Source: Brachynemurus nebulosus (taxonomy: Eukaryota; Arthropoda; Insecta; Neuroptera; Myrmeleontidae). Taken from it: DNA of 64,000 bases. Below, one piece after another: positions 47,053-58,284 of this stretch. The stretch lies in the NCBI GenBank assembly GCA_035578155.1, contig JAPWDM010000047.1, positions 868,001 through 932,000 of the forward strand, read 5' to 3'. Position 1 is the first letter of the stretch, and each line of letters opens with the position of its first letter. The position numbers and the translations under genes are program-made. Under the pieces are notes generated by a model. The model worked only from the letters and a program-made list of their open reading frames with translations, was not told where the DNA came from and ran no database searches.

Positions 47053-47969
47053 CAGTCGACTCTCGTTAATTCGAAACTCGAGCGAATCTTAAAATATTAC
47101 AAATTATTGAGAGGTTCGAATTATCGCAGGTAACAATTTTAATTTTTTTAAGCATTTGCGATGAATGAAATTGAACTTTTCTCAAAATGTACTTACAATG
47201 GGAAATAGTAAATTCCACACTGAGCCCACCCGCTGAGTTAAGTTTACAGGTATACTCCACATCAACCCCGCTCGGATGTCTTAATCCTATGTGTAAACTC
47301 CACACCAACAATAAAATTAACAAGGATTATTTTGAAGAAAACGACAATTTTGAAAAAACGACATCTCTTTTTTGTGCACCGCCAAAAAATTTCTCCACTA
47401 TTTAAACGTTTTTGATTATAGTAAGTGAAACCATTCACTTTTAATTAACTTAGTTTCCATTTTGTACTTGAAACAAAAGGCAATATTTCCACAATTGTTA
47501 CTGTCACTGTTAGGTACTGGTAGTGATACTAATGACGAACGAGAACCACTTGTATATTTGTACATTTGCAATTATCCCTTTAAATATAATTTGGAAATTC
47601 CTTAATTACACCCGTCATAAACCATAGGTCATAAAAATAGGTCAGTGTGGAGTTTACATATTAGATTATTTTTACTTGCATCAAAGAGAGGTATAAAAGG
47701 GCCATGAGTGTGGATTTTACATATGCCCCTTACAATCTGTCTGTCTCTTTCTCCCTGCAACTTTGAATTGTGGCGTGTTTGACGCCGATGAGTTCGAATT
47801 AACGCGTGGTTTTGTTACGTAGCAATGATTTTTTCGTTCGAATTACCAAGTGTATAAAAATCTATTGTTTTAGTTCGAAATATAAAGAGATTTTGAAGGG
47901 AACTCGGCATACCTTTGAATTATAGAAAGTTTCGAATTATCGAAGGTTTGAATTAACGAGAGTCTACTG
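47053..47969. mobile_element. 917-bp pogo-like element, TA-flanked
   Basis: Ends CAGTCGACTCTCGTTAATTC and (reverse complement) CAGTAGACTCTCGTTAATTC, with TA on both sides; this terminus is characteristic of pogo/Tigger-type elements. Inside, AGTGTGGAGTTTACA-like motifs occur twice on the plus and about three times on the minus strand. No transposase recognised. Confidence 0.8.
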
Positions 47970-48191
47970 TATTATGTATGTAGTTCAGACTTGTGGTTAG
48001 AATGGCTAGATTCATACTTGATACTTAGGTAATTTTAATTTTAAATTTTGTGTAAACAATATTAAAAAATTTAGTTGAAATTTAAACCTGAAAAAAATAC
48101 ATAGTTATAAGAATTTATCAAATATCAAAGAAAAAAAGAAATAGGCCCGTATATTACATACACACATAAAAGTTTAAACTTTTTATACATA

Positions 48192-49359
48192 CAGGTAACT
48201 CCCGAAGAACACGGTACTCGAAGAACACGAATAAACGGTACCCTTCCCCCTAATTACTCGGTTTCAAACAAGACGAATTCTAAGTAATTCTTTTGAAACA
48301 GAATAAAATATACATAGGTATTATATATTTGATATAAAGTTACATCGGTCGTCAATGTATGCGAATATATCCGTTTCATGTAGATTTGCTTTACACGAAT
48401 AAAAATCGTGTAAATTGATAAAAAAGACCGCATAAAAAGAGTTCAGCTGTAGATAATTTTCGATAAGGAAAAGTAGATTTTAACAGTCGCAATATGATTG
48501 GAATGCCCACAACTTGCTTCGGTTAAGCCTTCAAAAATTTCGTTATTTTTGAGCTACGATCCACCGTTTACGAGATATTTACGATCTAAGTTTTCAATAA
48601 ATTTTTATAATAGACCAACTTCAGAGCTAACGAATGCTCAATTCCATTCTATTTTAATCGAAATAAATACGCATTGCATACAAATGAGTATATAAGTATG
48701 TAATTCAAATGAAGTTTTTTCTACTCCTACTATTAAAAGTAACATTTTGCGCACGGCTAACTATATGTAAAAATTAACAATTGTCCACACTGTGTGGAAA
48801 TAGCCGTGGGAAATTATTTCGCACGGCTTAATATAATAAAAAAGTTGGCCATGTCTGATTTAATAATTATATGCCATATGTAATTCTAAAAATATACATA
48901 TGTATGTTGACTATTTATTATTATTTCCATAGTTTCAAAGTATGCTTTGGCAGAAATTTGAACATCTTACCACTGACATTATAAATTTAAAAAATTTTTA
49001 CTAATTATTTAAATTTTATTTTAATTATTTATGTTAAATTCTACGAAAAAAAATGTGCTCGTAGAAAAAGTATAGTGTAAAATACGTGGCAAAAGCTTAT
49101 GTCTCACTCATATGAATTGTTGCACTCTCCCTGCGGGCTCGCGCAACAAACTCATATTCGTGAAATAAGCCTCTTTTCCCACTTATTGTACAATGTACTA
49201 TTATATTTAACAAAATAAAATAAAAAAATTAAACGGAACCTTTTTTTATATTTTTTTATTTTTACACTTGTAATAGAAAACGCTTGTCTTTTGTGGTCTC
49301 GAACAACACGGTTTCAAAGAACACGGAACCAATTAATCGTGTTCTTCGGGGGATTGCTG
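48192..49359. mobile_element. 1168-bp pogo-like element with GAAGAACACGG motifs
   Basis: TA-flanked ends CAGGTAACTCCCGAAGAACA and (reverse complement) CAGCAATCCCCCGAAGAACA. GAACACGG-type strings repeat near both ends. A solitary terminus of the 59334 MITE family (GAGTTCAGCTGTA, about 48438) lies inside. No ORF of note. Confidence 0.75.
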
Positions 49360-49361
49360 TA

Positions 49362-49814
49362 CATACCTACATAGCCCTATTTTTTATGTATACCTCATTT
49401 CAAATACAATTAATCATGAGTTTTCGAAACAAATCAATCTTCTATTCTTTTCTAAAAACAAACTGCAAATTTAAAATTTACGTAAATGCAATAATGCAAG
49501 AGATAAAGCTAAGAAAAGGGAAATTATTTAAATTCCAAGTGACGAATCATGGTTAAAATTAAGTGAAATGGACCATATGTATGAATATGAACAGAAAAAG
49601 ACCCAAACAAAATTTGACAATGCACATACATATTTCGTATTGACGCTTCAAATACACTACAACTTTTTGAATTGAAATACGTTTACCATGCATGTCTCTT
49701 GGTGTAGACCGTAATCCATATGTAACAACTATGTTGCACGAATGTATGTATTGATTGTACAACAAAGAAACACTACACAACGTAACTTAACAAACATAGG
49801 TGCCGGCAGTGTTT
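49362..49814. other. Upstream region of RYBP
   Basis: No further element was recognised. The minus ORF at 49559-49780 has no family features. Confidence 0.5.
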
Positions 49815-49826
49815 CAAGATGGCTGC
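49815..49826 (+). promoter_or_regulatory. YY1/Pho-type motif in the RYBP leader
   Basis: CAAGATGGCTGC matches the YY1/Pleiohomeotic consensus (AAGATGGC core), in the orientation and position, just before the coding region, that YY1 motifs often take near start sites. No TATA box is seen. RYBP itself is a YY1-binding Polycomb partner. Confidence 0.5.
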
Positions 49827-49848
49827 TGTTGTGTTGTTGAATGAATAA
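49819..49848 (+). promoter_or_regulatory. Upstream ORF 1 of RYBP (9 codons)
   Basis: The ATG inside the YY1 motif opens MAAVVLLNE then TAA, ending 44 nt before the RYBP start. It matters only if transcription begins upstream of it. Confidence 0.4.
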
Positions 49849-49876
49849 AAGTGATTCAATTAAAAATAGTTGTGCC

Positions 49877-49885
49877 ATGTTTTAA
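49877..49885 (+). promoter_or_regulatory. Minimal upstream ORF 2 (ATG TTT TAA)
   Basis: A two-codon ORF whose stop ends 7 nt before the RYBP ATG, in a GCC context stronger than an average upstream start. Confidence 0.4.
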
Positions 49886-49892
49886 TTATAAA

Positions 49893-50339
49893 ATGGACCA
49901 AAAAAAGAGTCCAATACGACGGACTAAAAGAGGAGCAAAAGTGTTAGAAGAAAATTATTGGGATTGTAGTGTTTGTACTTATCGAAACACCGCGGAAGCA
50001 TTCAAATGCCTAATGTGTGACGTGAGAAAAGGTACGTCAACAAGAAAACCACGTATAAATCCACAATTAGTGGCACAACAAGTACCGCAGCAATATGTTC
50101 CTCCACAATCTAGTTCGAAAAAGGATCGTAAAGGTATAAAAGGCATCAAGAAACGACGACATCCTCCACGTCTGAAAAATGTTGACAGGAGTTCAGCTCA
50201 AACGCGCGAGGTAACTGTGAATTCTGTTACTGTTGTAATTACAGAATACAAACCAAAAGTGGTAAAATCGCAGGAGCGCCTTTCAAGTAGTGCAAGTTCT
50301 TCCGAACAATCTGAATCGAGTACTGACGCCCGTTCGTAG
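49893..50339 (+). CDS. RYBP: RYBP/YAF2 orthologue (RING1 and YY1 binding protein)
   Basis: A complete 148-residue protein, close to the 150 of Drosophila RYBP. A RanBP2-type zinc finger spans about residues 22-46 (Cys 25, 28, 39, 42; [10 protein letters not shown] and [10 protein letters not shown]), followed by [17 protein letters not shown], almost invariant in the family. A basic linker (76-90) leads to [19 protein letters not shown] and VTVVITEYK (91-120), the RING1/YY1-binding segment, and a Ser-rich tail. In the nucleus RYBP is a subunit of variant PRC1, binding RING1 and ubiquitinated H2A. The start is the first in-frame ATG; an upstream GTG at 49851 would add 14 poorly conserved residues. 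No intron interrupts the coding region, unlike vertebrate genes. The frame is intact, so it looks functional. Confidence 0.96.
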   Translation: MDQKKSPIRRTKRGAKVLEENYWDCSVCTYRNTAEAFKCLMCDVRKGTSTRKPRINPQLVAQQVPQQYVPPQSSSKKDRKGIKGIKKRRHPPRLKNVDRSSAQTREVTVNSVTVVITEYKPKVVKSQERLSSSASSSEQSESSTDARS

Positions 50340-51831
50340 CTAGTAATTAAATTCTGTATACAGGCTGTGAAATTGTGAGGTTATTTTGTGTCTCACTTGT
50401 GCTCGTTGTGAGTGTAAATCTTTGATCGTCCCTCAAATTGTTCTATACGTCTGAATACAGAAAATGTTTTTGAAAAAAGTAATTATTTAATATTGTGATT
50501 ATTTAAAACCACATTAATCTTTTAGAAATATTCATTATCAAATTTTAAAACAATTTGTATAATTAATTGTTTTAATTATTGTTAACAATTTATGTAAATT
50601 AAAAAATTTTAAATGTTTTTACTCTTGCCAAATTCAAGTGCATATTTATATTTTCGTGTTTTAATAATTTAATTTTGTAATCCATCTTGATAGCCAATAT
50701 TTATTCTTTTAAAATTAAGAAAAAATGAAACCAACAGTGATAATTGCATTTGTAATTTGTACAACTGGTAACCTAATTTAAAGTATTTTTAATAATGTGT
50801 AGTTCTGTGATTATGAAACAAAATAAACAGTTTATATTTTAGAAACATTAAACAAATTAAGCAACTGTTGATAACAATAATAAACTGTACACTTAACCAA
50901 AATTGTTATGTTAAATTTATTAAATTTTTTACTGCCAAATTTAACCTTTTTTATTCTAACGGTGGTATTTTATGTGTCAATCATTGAATAAATAAGGTAC
51001 TATAGTAATGGAGGAGGTAATGTGTATAAAAAAATGGCCCCTAAAATTCCAAAATGTTCATTTGAATTGTACAACTTTTGACAAACAATACTGATATTTC
51101 AACCTCTATGGCTTTGAAATTAGGCATTATTTTAAAAAATAAATGTATTATTATTCTCCAATGTATTATAAGATTGTAGGTAATTATATGCGTTCCTTTG
51201 TTCTGTAAATATTGCCGCCCTTCCAGTTGGAAAATAGATTATTATAGTATCTTTTTATTCCATGGCAATATGGCATCAACTCAATAAATATTTTTATGAA
51301 GTTTTATAATTATTTAAAATAATGTTCAAGTTCACAGCGCTCCCAACATCATGTGTTAGAATGCAAAAGGTTACAAACGAATATTTTTCACCATGAAATT
51401 TTTATTAATACACTGCCAGACCAATTATTGCATTGGAACTTTTTTAGAATATTTTTATTACGAATATTTCGGGTTACCTCCAATATGAATAAATTTGTAA
51501 ATAATACAAATACATACTCTATAATAAGTTAATTTTAGCAAAAAGATACTCGTGTATTCATAATATGAAAAAAAACCTACGCAATTTTTTGCGTGTAAAA
51601 AATTCAAATTTTTTTCATCATAATTAATTTTTAATTTGTTTTAAATAATTAATTTATTAATACTTCTATTATTATTTGTATTTATAATTTATTATAATTT
51701 GTACTTATAATTACTGGGGAAAGTTTGTACATTGAATAAAAATTAATGTTTGTTTTAAAAAAAATGTTTTGTCTTATTTTTTCGACATCTCATTTTCATA
51801 TTTTTGATTTTATATTAGTGCTAACAAATAT
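50340..51831. other. RYBP 3' region and AT-rich intergenic
   Basis: Candidate poly(A) signals are ATTAAA at 50598, AATAAA at 50822-50827 and AATAAA at 50987-50992. An ATG at 50725 opens a 14-residue signal-peptide-like string before a CTG|GTAACC donor. No other gene seen. Confidence 0.45.
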
Positions 51832-51835
51832 TTAA

Positions 51836-51960
51836 CACGTTGACGGTCATAACCCATTATAACGAAACGCCCAACTGCTAAACTATTTTCACAATTAATA
51901 CACTTTATATGGAATTTTTGACATTGTATCACGGGTCGCAGGTCGTTAGGTTTCCATTAG
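51836..51960 (+). mobile_element. Second copy of the CACGTTGACG MITE, right end lost
   Basis: TTAA then CACGTTGACGGTCATAACCC, following 46701-46855 through AACGAAAC and AATACACTTTATAT; no matching right terminus was found. Confidence 0.6.
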
Positions 51961-52459
51961 AAAATATGCATGTCAGTTGTCATAATGACATTTTGGCGCA
52001 GTGTTTAGTAGATGGTAATGTATATATGTTTTCAAACTTACATATGGTTTCTTTTAAAAAAAAAAAAACTATTAAAAATTTGTAGCTGTTAGCTTCTGAA
52101 TAACTAGGTACATATAAAACTCGTCTATTTCGAAACGTCTCATATGGATATTATAGATTTAAAGTTGTTTAAGAAAAAAGCCGAAATAGTAATATGGATA
52201 GCGGTTTTTGAAATGCGGCAAGCATATAGGAATTTTAGATAGTGGTTTTTAAAACTGACACTAAAGTTTGAATTGATTTTTTTGACATTTTATTACAACG
52301 TATTTTGAATTAAAGTGTAAACAAATTCACTTAGAAACAGTAACAGTAAAAGGATAATAATTATATAAGAGGGTTAAATCTCATTTTTTTGAAAAATATA
52401 TATAATGGGAATTTTGATATTAAACCATTCATATTTACAATTTATAAACATGATATAAA
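51961..52459. other. Intergenic, no gene seen
   Basis: AT-rich sequence. Confidence 0.5.
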
Positions 52460-52461
52460 TA

Positions 52462-53199
52462 CAGTTAAACCTTTTTCATGCGGTAGATAGGGACCGCATA
52501 AAAAAATCGTACAAAAAAATATATTAAAAAACTTTACAAATAACTACAAAATTTGTATAGTTCAGTCCACATTGTAAAAAAACTTTTTTTATATGGTGGA
52601 TTGGGACTGCATAAAAAAAGTCATCGAAAATATATAACTTAGAACGCTCAAAACCTCACGATTTGCTTAGAGGTAGCTTTCTAAACAAGATAAAGTATTA
52701 ACTTACACATGAGAACATTTTATTATTTCATTTTTATAATAGTAGGTAGGTATGGCGTTACTTGAGGGTGCATGTACGATTGCCTAAATTCAGGGGCAGG
52801 CAGGAGTGAATACATGTTGGTCGGTGACGTCATCAGATGGAAAGTCAGTTACTGAGCTTCTGACTGCTTTTAACTGCTCAGTAACTGCTTTCCATCTGAT
52901 GACGCCATAGACCAACATGCCTGCCCCTGAGTTTAGGCAATCGTACAGGCAACCTCAAGTAACGCCATACCTACTTATAATATTATGAAAATTGTGAAAA
53001 ATATATCTGTAAAAAAACTTAATGAAGCAATAACTTGCAATGTACTGATTAAATGCTTAAAAACCATTAAAAATTAATTTTTTCAAAGGAAGTTATTATA
53101 GTTAATGTTTAATTTTCTTGCCCTATTTTGCTTTTGATTTACATTATGCACTTTAATGGAAATTTTTTCAAAAACTGCATAAAATAAAAGGTTTAGCTG
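52462..53199. mobile_element. TA-flanked MITE (family of 59334), carrying a nested insertion
   Basis: Ends CAGTTAAACCTTTTT and (reverse complement) CAGCTAAACCTTTTA, TA on both sides. It aligns with 59334-59849 throughout, apart from the foldback element inserted at 52742-52974. Without it, about 500 bp. Confidence 0.8.
52742..52974. mobile_element. 233-bp foldback MITE with perfect 8-bp target duplication
   Basis: The sequence is one long imperfect palindrome: GGTATGGCGTTACTTGAGG at the left and its complement at the right, matching through ATTGCCTAAA, CAGGGGCAGGCA and CATCAGATGGAAAG to a central loop near 52862. TTATAATA is duplicated at 52734-52741 and 52975-52982, and the paralogous host at 59.6 kb has this target once. 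Confidence 0.92.
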
Positions 53200-54200
53200 T
53201 ATACTTCAGCTATCCCAGGCTATTAGGTTGGCTGCTGGATAAGTTAACTCGTCTTAATCAAAAGATTTAACGTTTTATTTAATAAGATTACGTCAAGACT
53301 TGTAACTCTGCTTGTAACATTACTGAAACTGTTTATGGTTTTCAACTGTGACCAATGTTTCCTTAAATTTGGCCGCACAAGCACTGAGACTTTTGATGAA
53401 TAAATGGAAATACTTAAAATAATTATTATATTTAAAATAACTGGAAATCATTAACAATTTTTACATATCGGCATTTTCAATTATTCTAATCGTTTTTAAA
53501 TTAGTCTGTATAAAAATTTTAAAATAAGTGCATTTGTTAGTTGACATTGCCATTAAGAAGTTAATGAATCTTGTTAACATTTAACTTAAGAAATAAATCG
53601 TCCAACTAATGGTAAGCACATAATTGACTTTTACTTAAGTGCAAAATAAATTGATCCTGGAACTTACTGAACCTTTAGAACTCTAAGTAAATGTGAAATG
53701 GTACGACGTTTGCATTATTTTGCTCATAGAGATTTTTCCACCAATCCTCAAGTGAGGATTTCTTAAAAATTTGACTGAATTAGAAATTTTTAAGTAACCT
53801 ATCCATAAATAATTTGAGTATTTTTTCGAATTATTTGTAGAATAAAAATTAATTTGGAACTTGAACAACAAAAGGCAAAGTCAGTAAAGTAAGTATGTAT
53901 ATTCTAAATTTTTCCTTCAGTTTCTAAGAACTTCTATTTTGTAAAATCTTGATAACTTTTGCTGCTTTGTTTTCCAAGAAATAAATTCTCAAAGGAAATT
54001 AATATTATATTTATTATGTACATATTTAGTAAAATTTAGCATATAGAAAATGAATAGAAGTTTCTGGTATTCCCATAAATTTTCTGTAGCATGATTATAC
54101 AGTAGAAATTTTATTCATATGATTCCCTTTTTGTCAAAACTGAATCTACCTATTTCATTTTTAAATAAACTTTATTAATACACATTTAGTTTATAAACTC
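53200..54200. other. Intergenic, no gene seen
   Basis: AT-rich; ORF 53683-53871 (-) not gene-like. Confidence 0.5.
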
Positions 54201-54204
54201 TTCA

Positions 54205-54586
54205 GGCCGACCGCATATTATATTCCGATTGTAACTAGGTCGGGCGCTCTGAAGGTCCGGGTATTTGAAGGTGCAAATAACATAGTAACTCCATTTACTG
54301 CCGCACACTTTTCTTATTCTTACCGGTCAGAATGCAACCGGCGACGCCCGGACCGGGCAGTCAGAAACAGAGGAAACACATCAAATAATAGAATAAAACA
54401 TGTTAGAAACATTAATACGTCGTCGTCCATTTTATTTCATGAAATCGACAATAATGCAGTCGTTACAACAATACCGAACTGTCAAATAAAACTGATATAT
54501 TTTTTAAGAATTCAATTAACCGGCATATATGCGCTAATACGACCGGTTGACAGGTCCGGTTACAACCGAAGTGTATGCGGCCGGCC
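54205..54586. mobile_element. 382-bp MITE with GGCCGRCCGCATA ends, TTAA-type
   Basis: Left end GGCCGACCGCATATTATATT after TTCA; right end (reverse complement) GGCCGGCCGCATACACTTCG after TTAA; GGTTGTAAC or GATTGTAAC follows in both. GC-rich termini, no ORF. Confidence 0.7.
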
Positions 54587-54590
54587 TTAA

Positions 54591-55681
54591 TCAGAAGAAT
54601 GCGTCTACAATTATGCGCATCGGCTTTGAAAAATTTAATAAAGGAATGTTCAGATAAATTTTAAAATATATTTTGTTTTCTAAAGAAAATTATTTAAAAA
54701 AAAATTACTTTGGGACTACGTGATTCTCACTTAAATCTTTTTTAACAATAATCTAAAGGAATTTTTTAAATGTTAAACGAGTTAAGGTCTGGAATTGCTG
54801 AAAAAAATTATTATATAAAATACCTCTTTTTGTATGTGCGTTCGTTCGTAATGGCTTAGTCCTTAGTGGATTATATTGTGACAGTTTTATAATGTATAAA
54901 AAAACGTATACATTCGAAGGTGCTGTTATAGTACGCGGTGATACTAATTACAAATATTTGCCAGTCGTTACAATAAAATTAATAATGTTGAGAAGAGGCG
55001 TGTCAATTGTAATCTTATGCTGATAGATCAAACTATTTATATATATATTAGCTAAATTAAAAATTTGTCCAACGCATCTTGTGCATCGCAGTTATGATAT
55101 CGATAAAAATTGTTCACCTATCGATCAAATAGCCTTTTCATAACTTCGTTTTTCGATAAAAAGGCTAAATTTCAGTGTTTTTATTAAATATTTTTAATTT
55201 TATTTATTCTGATTGTCCAGAAGATAACTTCTAACCGTAAAACGTATTATGAGTTTGTACACAAGCAATTTCCTTATCCGATGCCTAGTAAATCTTTAGC
55301 TTTTTAGTAGTTGCAGTCGTGCTTCTGATTCTGTCAACTGTTACATCACAAAGGGTACCCCCGCATAAGAATGGCCGGTTGGCCTCTAGACGAGATTTTC
55401 AACGGCACTTTGACTACTATAAGGGCAGGTAATAACAAGTCTTGCGTGCAAGTTTTAGCCCCATATCTTGGGTAGTTTAGAAGTTATTTGTGATAATAGG
55501 TATTAAGGCCATGATTTTTTAATCCTTTATATCTCGTAAACTATTAAATATATTGAAATGAACTAAAAACCACTGAGTACGTCTAATTTACTATAATATA
55601 TATTTCTTTCAAATTTTTCCGTTAGTAAACAATTATAGAAAATTCGAGAAAAAAAATAGAAAGATAATCTTTTAGTGGTTC
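54591..55681. other. Intergenic, possibly repeat-derived
   Basis: No gene seen; the stretch at 55270-55500 has higher GC and may be part of an element. Confidence 0.4.
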
Positions 55682-55689
55682 TTTCAGAG

Positions 55690-55786
55690 TAGGGACGGGA
55701 AAAACTGACCGGTTATAACCGAAAATCGGTTTTTCTGTTTCGGTTAACCGGTTTATTTCAGTTATTTTGACTCGGCTGTTAACGGT

Positions 55787-55824
<38 letters not shown>

Positions 55825-56658
55825 CAATAACCGGAGTAAAAACCTGACAAATTATTTTAAAAAAATTAAAAATTTAAGTCATTATGCAGTGGTCGATGAT
55901 TTGTTTTTATTTAAAAAAAAAAAAAAATTAATTAATTTCTTTAAAATTCTAATACATTTAGTTAATTATGGTTATTATGGTATGAAATCATGTTTTATTT
56001 TCAATATTTATTTATATTTGCTTCAATACCCAATAATAAAATCGAATGTCTCGGTCCAACTTGACAGACCAATACCAAGATTTAAATAAATAAAACAAAG
56101 AGGCAACAAGCAAATTTAGCAGATATTGTTATCAAAATTTCACTCAACTTTCAAAATGGCTTATTAATTAGTAATTTACTAGAATTTTAAAAACTTGTAG
56201 ATCATGAGAAATTTAGGCAAATGAATAAAATTTTCGTTTATCACTATCGAATATTTAGTACTTAGAAATAATATATGACTTTATCTGTTAGTCTTATTGT
56301 ATTACACTGACAATGAGTTCTATTTTTTTTTTTTTTTTTTGAATAAATTTATGTTTCCTACAGTTCTTTCTTGCCTAAAGGCAATACTTCGCTTTCGCAT
56401 TTTTCTTAGTTGATAGTTATTTTTCTCGTTAAATTTTGCTTTTGTTTGCATTTACTTAATTAATTTCGTTTAAAAATAAATAGAATTATAAAGTAAAAAT
56501 TTTTGACTATATAAATGTTGTTTTTCCTAGAAAAAAACCGAAAACCGTTTATTTCAAAAACCGGTTATTTAAAGCGGTTTTAAACGTCAGGTTAAACCGA
56601 GCATAAAACAAACCGAAATAACCGAAAACCGGTTATTTTTGAAAAACCGCCATCCCTA
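55690..56658. mobile_element. hAT-like element with CCGGTT-rich termini
   Basis: Ends TAGGGACGGGAAAAACTGAC and (reverse complement) TAGGGATGGCGGTTTTTCAA; ACCGAAAACCGGTTAT-type motifs recur near both ends. Flanks TTTCAGAG and CTTTAGAG match at six of eight. A run of about 38 T (55783-55820) lies inside. No transposase recognised. Confidence 0.65.
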
Positions 56659-56793
56659 CTTTAGAGTGACAATCACGAAAAAAGCCTCAAATATTGCACA
56701 TTAGGTCCTGTTTAAGTACTGAAAGTTTCGTTAAAAACAAATTTCACATACTTTTTTCTATTATTATTATTACTATTTTTTATTACTTCTTAA

Positions 56794-57402
56794 GGGGGAC
56801 CACTAGTGTGACATTTTGAAAAAATTGGGAAATTTTTTTTGCATGTTTTGATAGTCTATACCTTTAAAAATAACATACTAAAATTTCAAGTGCGTAATCT
56901 CAAATAGTTTTTGAGTTACAGCCATCTGAAGAGCGAATTCTGATTTTAATTGTTAACTTTAAGATATTGAGAAATGCATGAAGTTTTTGGACGTGGCTGC
57001 CAGTCACATGTTGTGGAGAAGCTAGACCCTGGCACATTTAAACGACTCATCTAGTTTTATTGTGACCGTTAGAGGGATTACATCGTAAATAATTTTAATA
57101 AAATTCTCAGTGATTAAAACTAAAAGGTAAAGTTAAAGAAAAAACTACATTTTTCAAATTTGCTGCAGTTATAACTCGAAGACAAATTATCCGATCGATT
57201 TGATTCTTATTGCAGCTTCTTTCATATATGCTCCTTCGTACCATGAACCTCCAGTTTTCCGATCGAATAAAAAATGTAATTTTTGCAGGCATCAAATTTT
57301 CATCAAATTTTAATCATCAAATCATCAAATTTTCGAGCAAAATTTGAAACTGTTTTTTTGAAAACTCCGCAATTTTGTTAAATTTCAACTTTTTTTTGAC
57401 TG

Positions 57403-57452
<50 letters not shown>

Positions 57453-57675
57453 CAGGCACTGTGAAGGTCGCGACAACTGCAGCAGTGGGGGAACTTTTTT
57501 TTTGGAGCCTTGGGAGATCTCGAATAATTCATTGAATTTTCAATTTTTTTGTCCAAAAATTTTATCTTGAATTTATCATATATCAACGAATATATCCTTA
57601 AAATATTAAAACATTCCACACAATAGTTTTCTCCCAAAAATCCCCTTTTTTAGGCGGTCACACTAGTGGCCCCCC
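56794..57675. mobile_element. 882-bp TTAA-flanked element
   Basis: TTAA at 56790-56793 and 57676-57679; GGGGGACCACTAGTGTGAC and, on the reverse strand, GGGGGGCCACTAGTGTGAC. A poly-T tract at 57408-57447 lies inside. No transposase; piggyBac or another TTAA superfamily. Confidence 0.85.
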
Positions 57676-58083
57676 TTAAAATAATATTTTGAGTGTTTGT
57701 CCTTTTTTCTGAATTAAATATTGTTTAAATTACTTTATTGGTGGTTTCTATAGAAATAATTATGAAATATTTATTAAATGAAACATCAAGAGACGGCTTT
57801 GCGTATTTTGATTAAATTTTGCGTGTTTTATTGTCAATTTGCGTGCGGAAAGTATACTTTCCATACGCAAAAAGCATGTGGGAATAGTAGAGTGGTCAAA
57901 CAGCTATCTCGCGTACAAAAATGTGTGCGCCAAGTTAGTACTTCTCTCGCATGAGTGATAAATTTTTTTTTATCAACACTGAGTAATATTTTAAGTGAAT
58001 TCAACTATAATGTAATAATTTAAATAGAGCAGCGAATTTCGACGCATACTTTTATATGAATTTTCTCTATTCTCATCCAGTAA

Positions 58084-58280
58084 CAGGGGCGTAGCTACAA
58101 TGGAGCAGGTGGAGCAGCCGCTTAGGGCACACGGTAAAAAGGGGCGCCATAGGGAAACGAAATAGGGCGCAAAAAAGACGTTTTTTTTGCTCACCACTCT
58201 AAATTTTTGGCAAAAAATTGACATGTGGGAGGCACTTGGTTAAAGATGCTCCAGGGCGTACAATTTGTAATTACGCCCTG
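58084..58280. mobile_element. hAT-like MITE remnant, 197 bp
   Basis: Ends CAGGGGCGTAGCTAC and (reverse complement) CAGGGCGTAATTAC; GC-rich. No target duplication was found, so the call rests on the termini. Confidence 0.45.
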
Positions 58281-58284
58281 TAGA

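Noticed and set aside
49851..49892. Upstream extension of RYBP from GTG at 49851
   Set aside because: A non-ATG start; the added 14 residues do not resemble RYBP, and the ATG at 49893 gives the usual length.
58084..58280. Intact hAT insertion with 8-bp duplication
   Set aside because: Flanking octamers TCCAGTAA and TAGATTTT do not match, so only a remnant is claimed.
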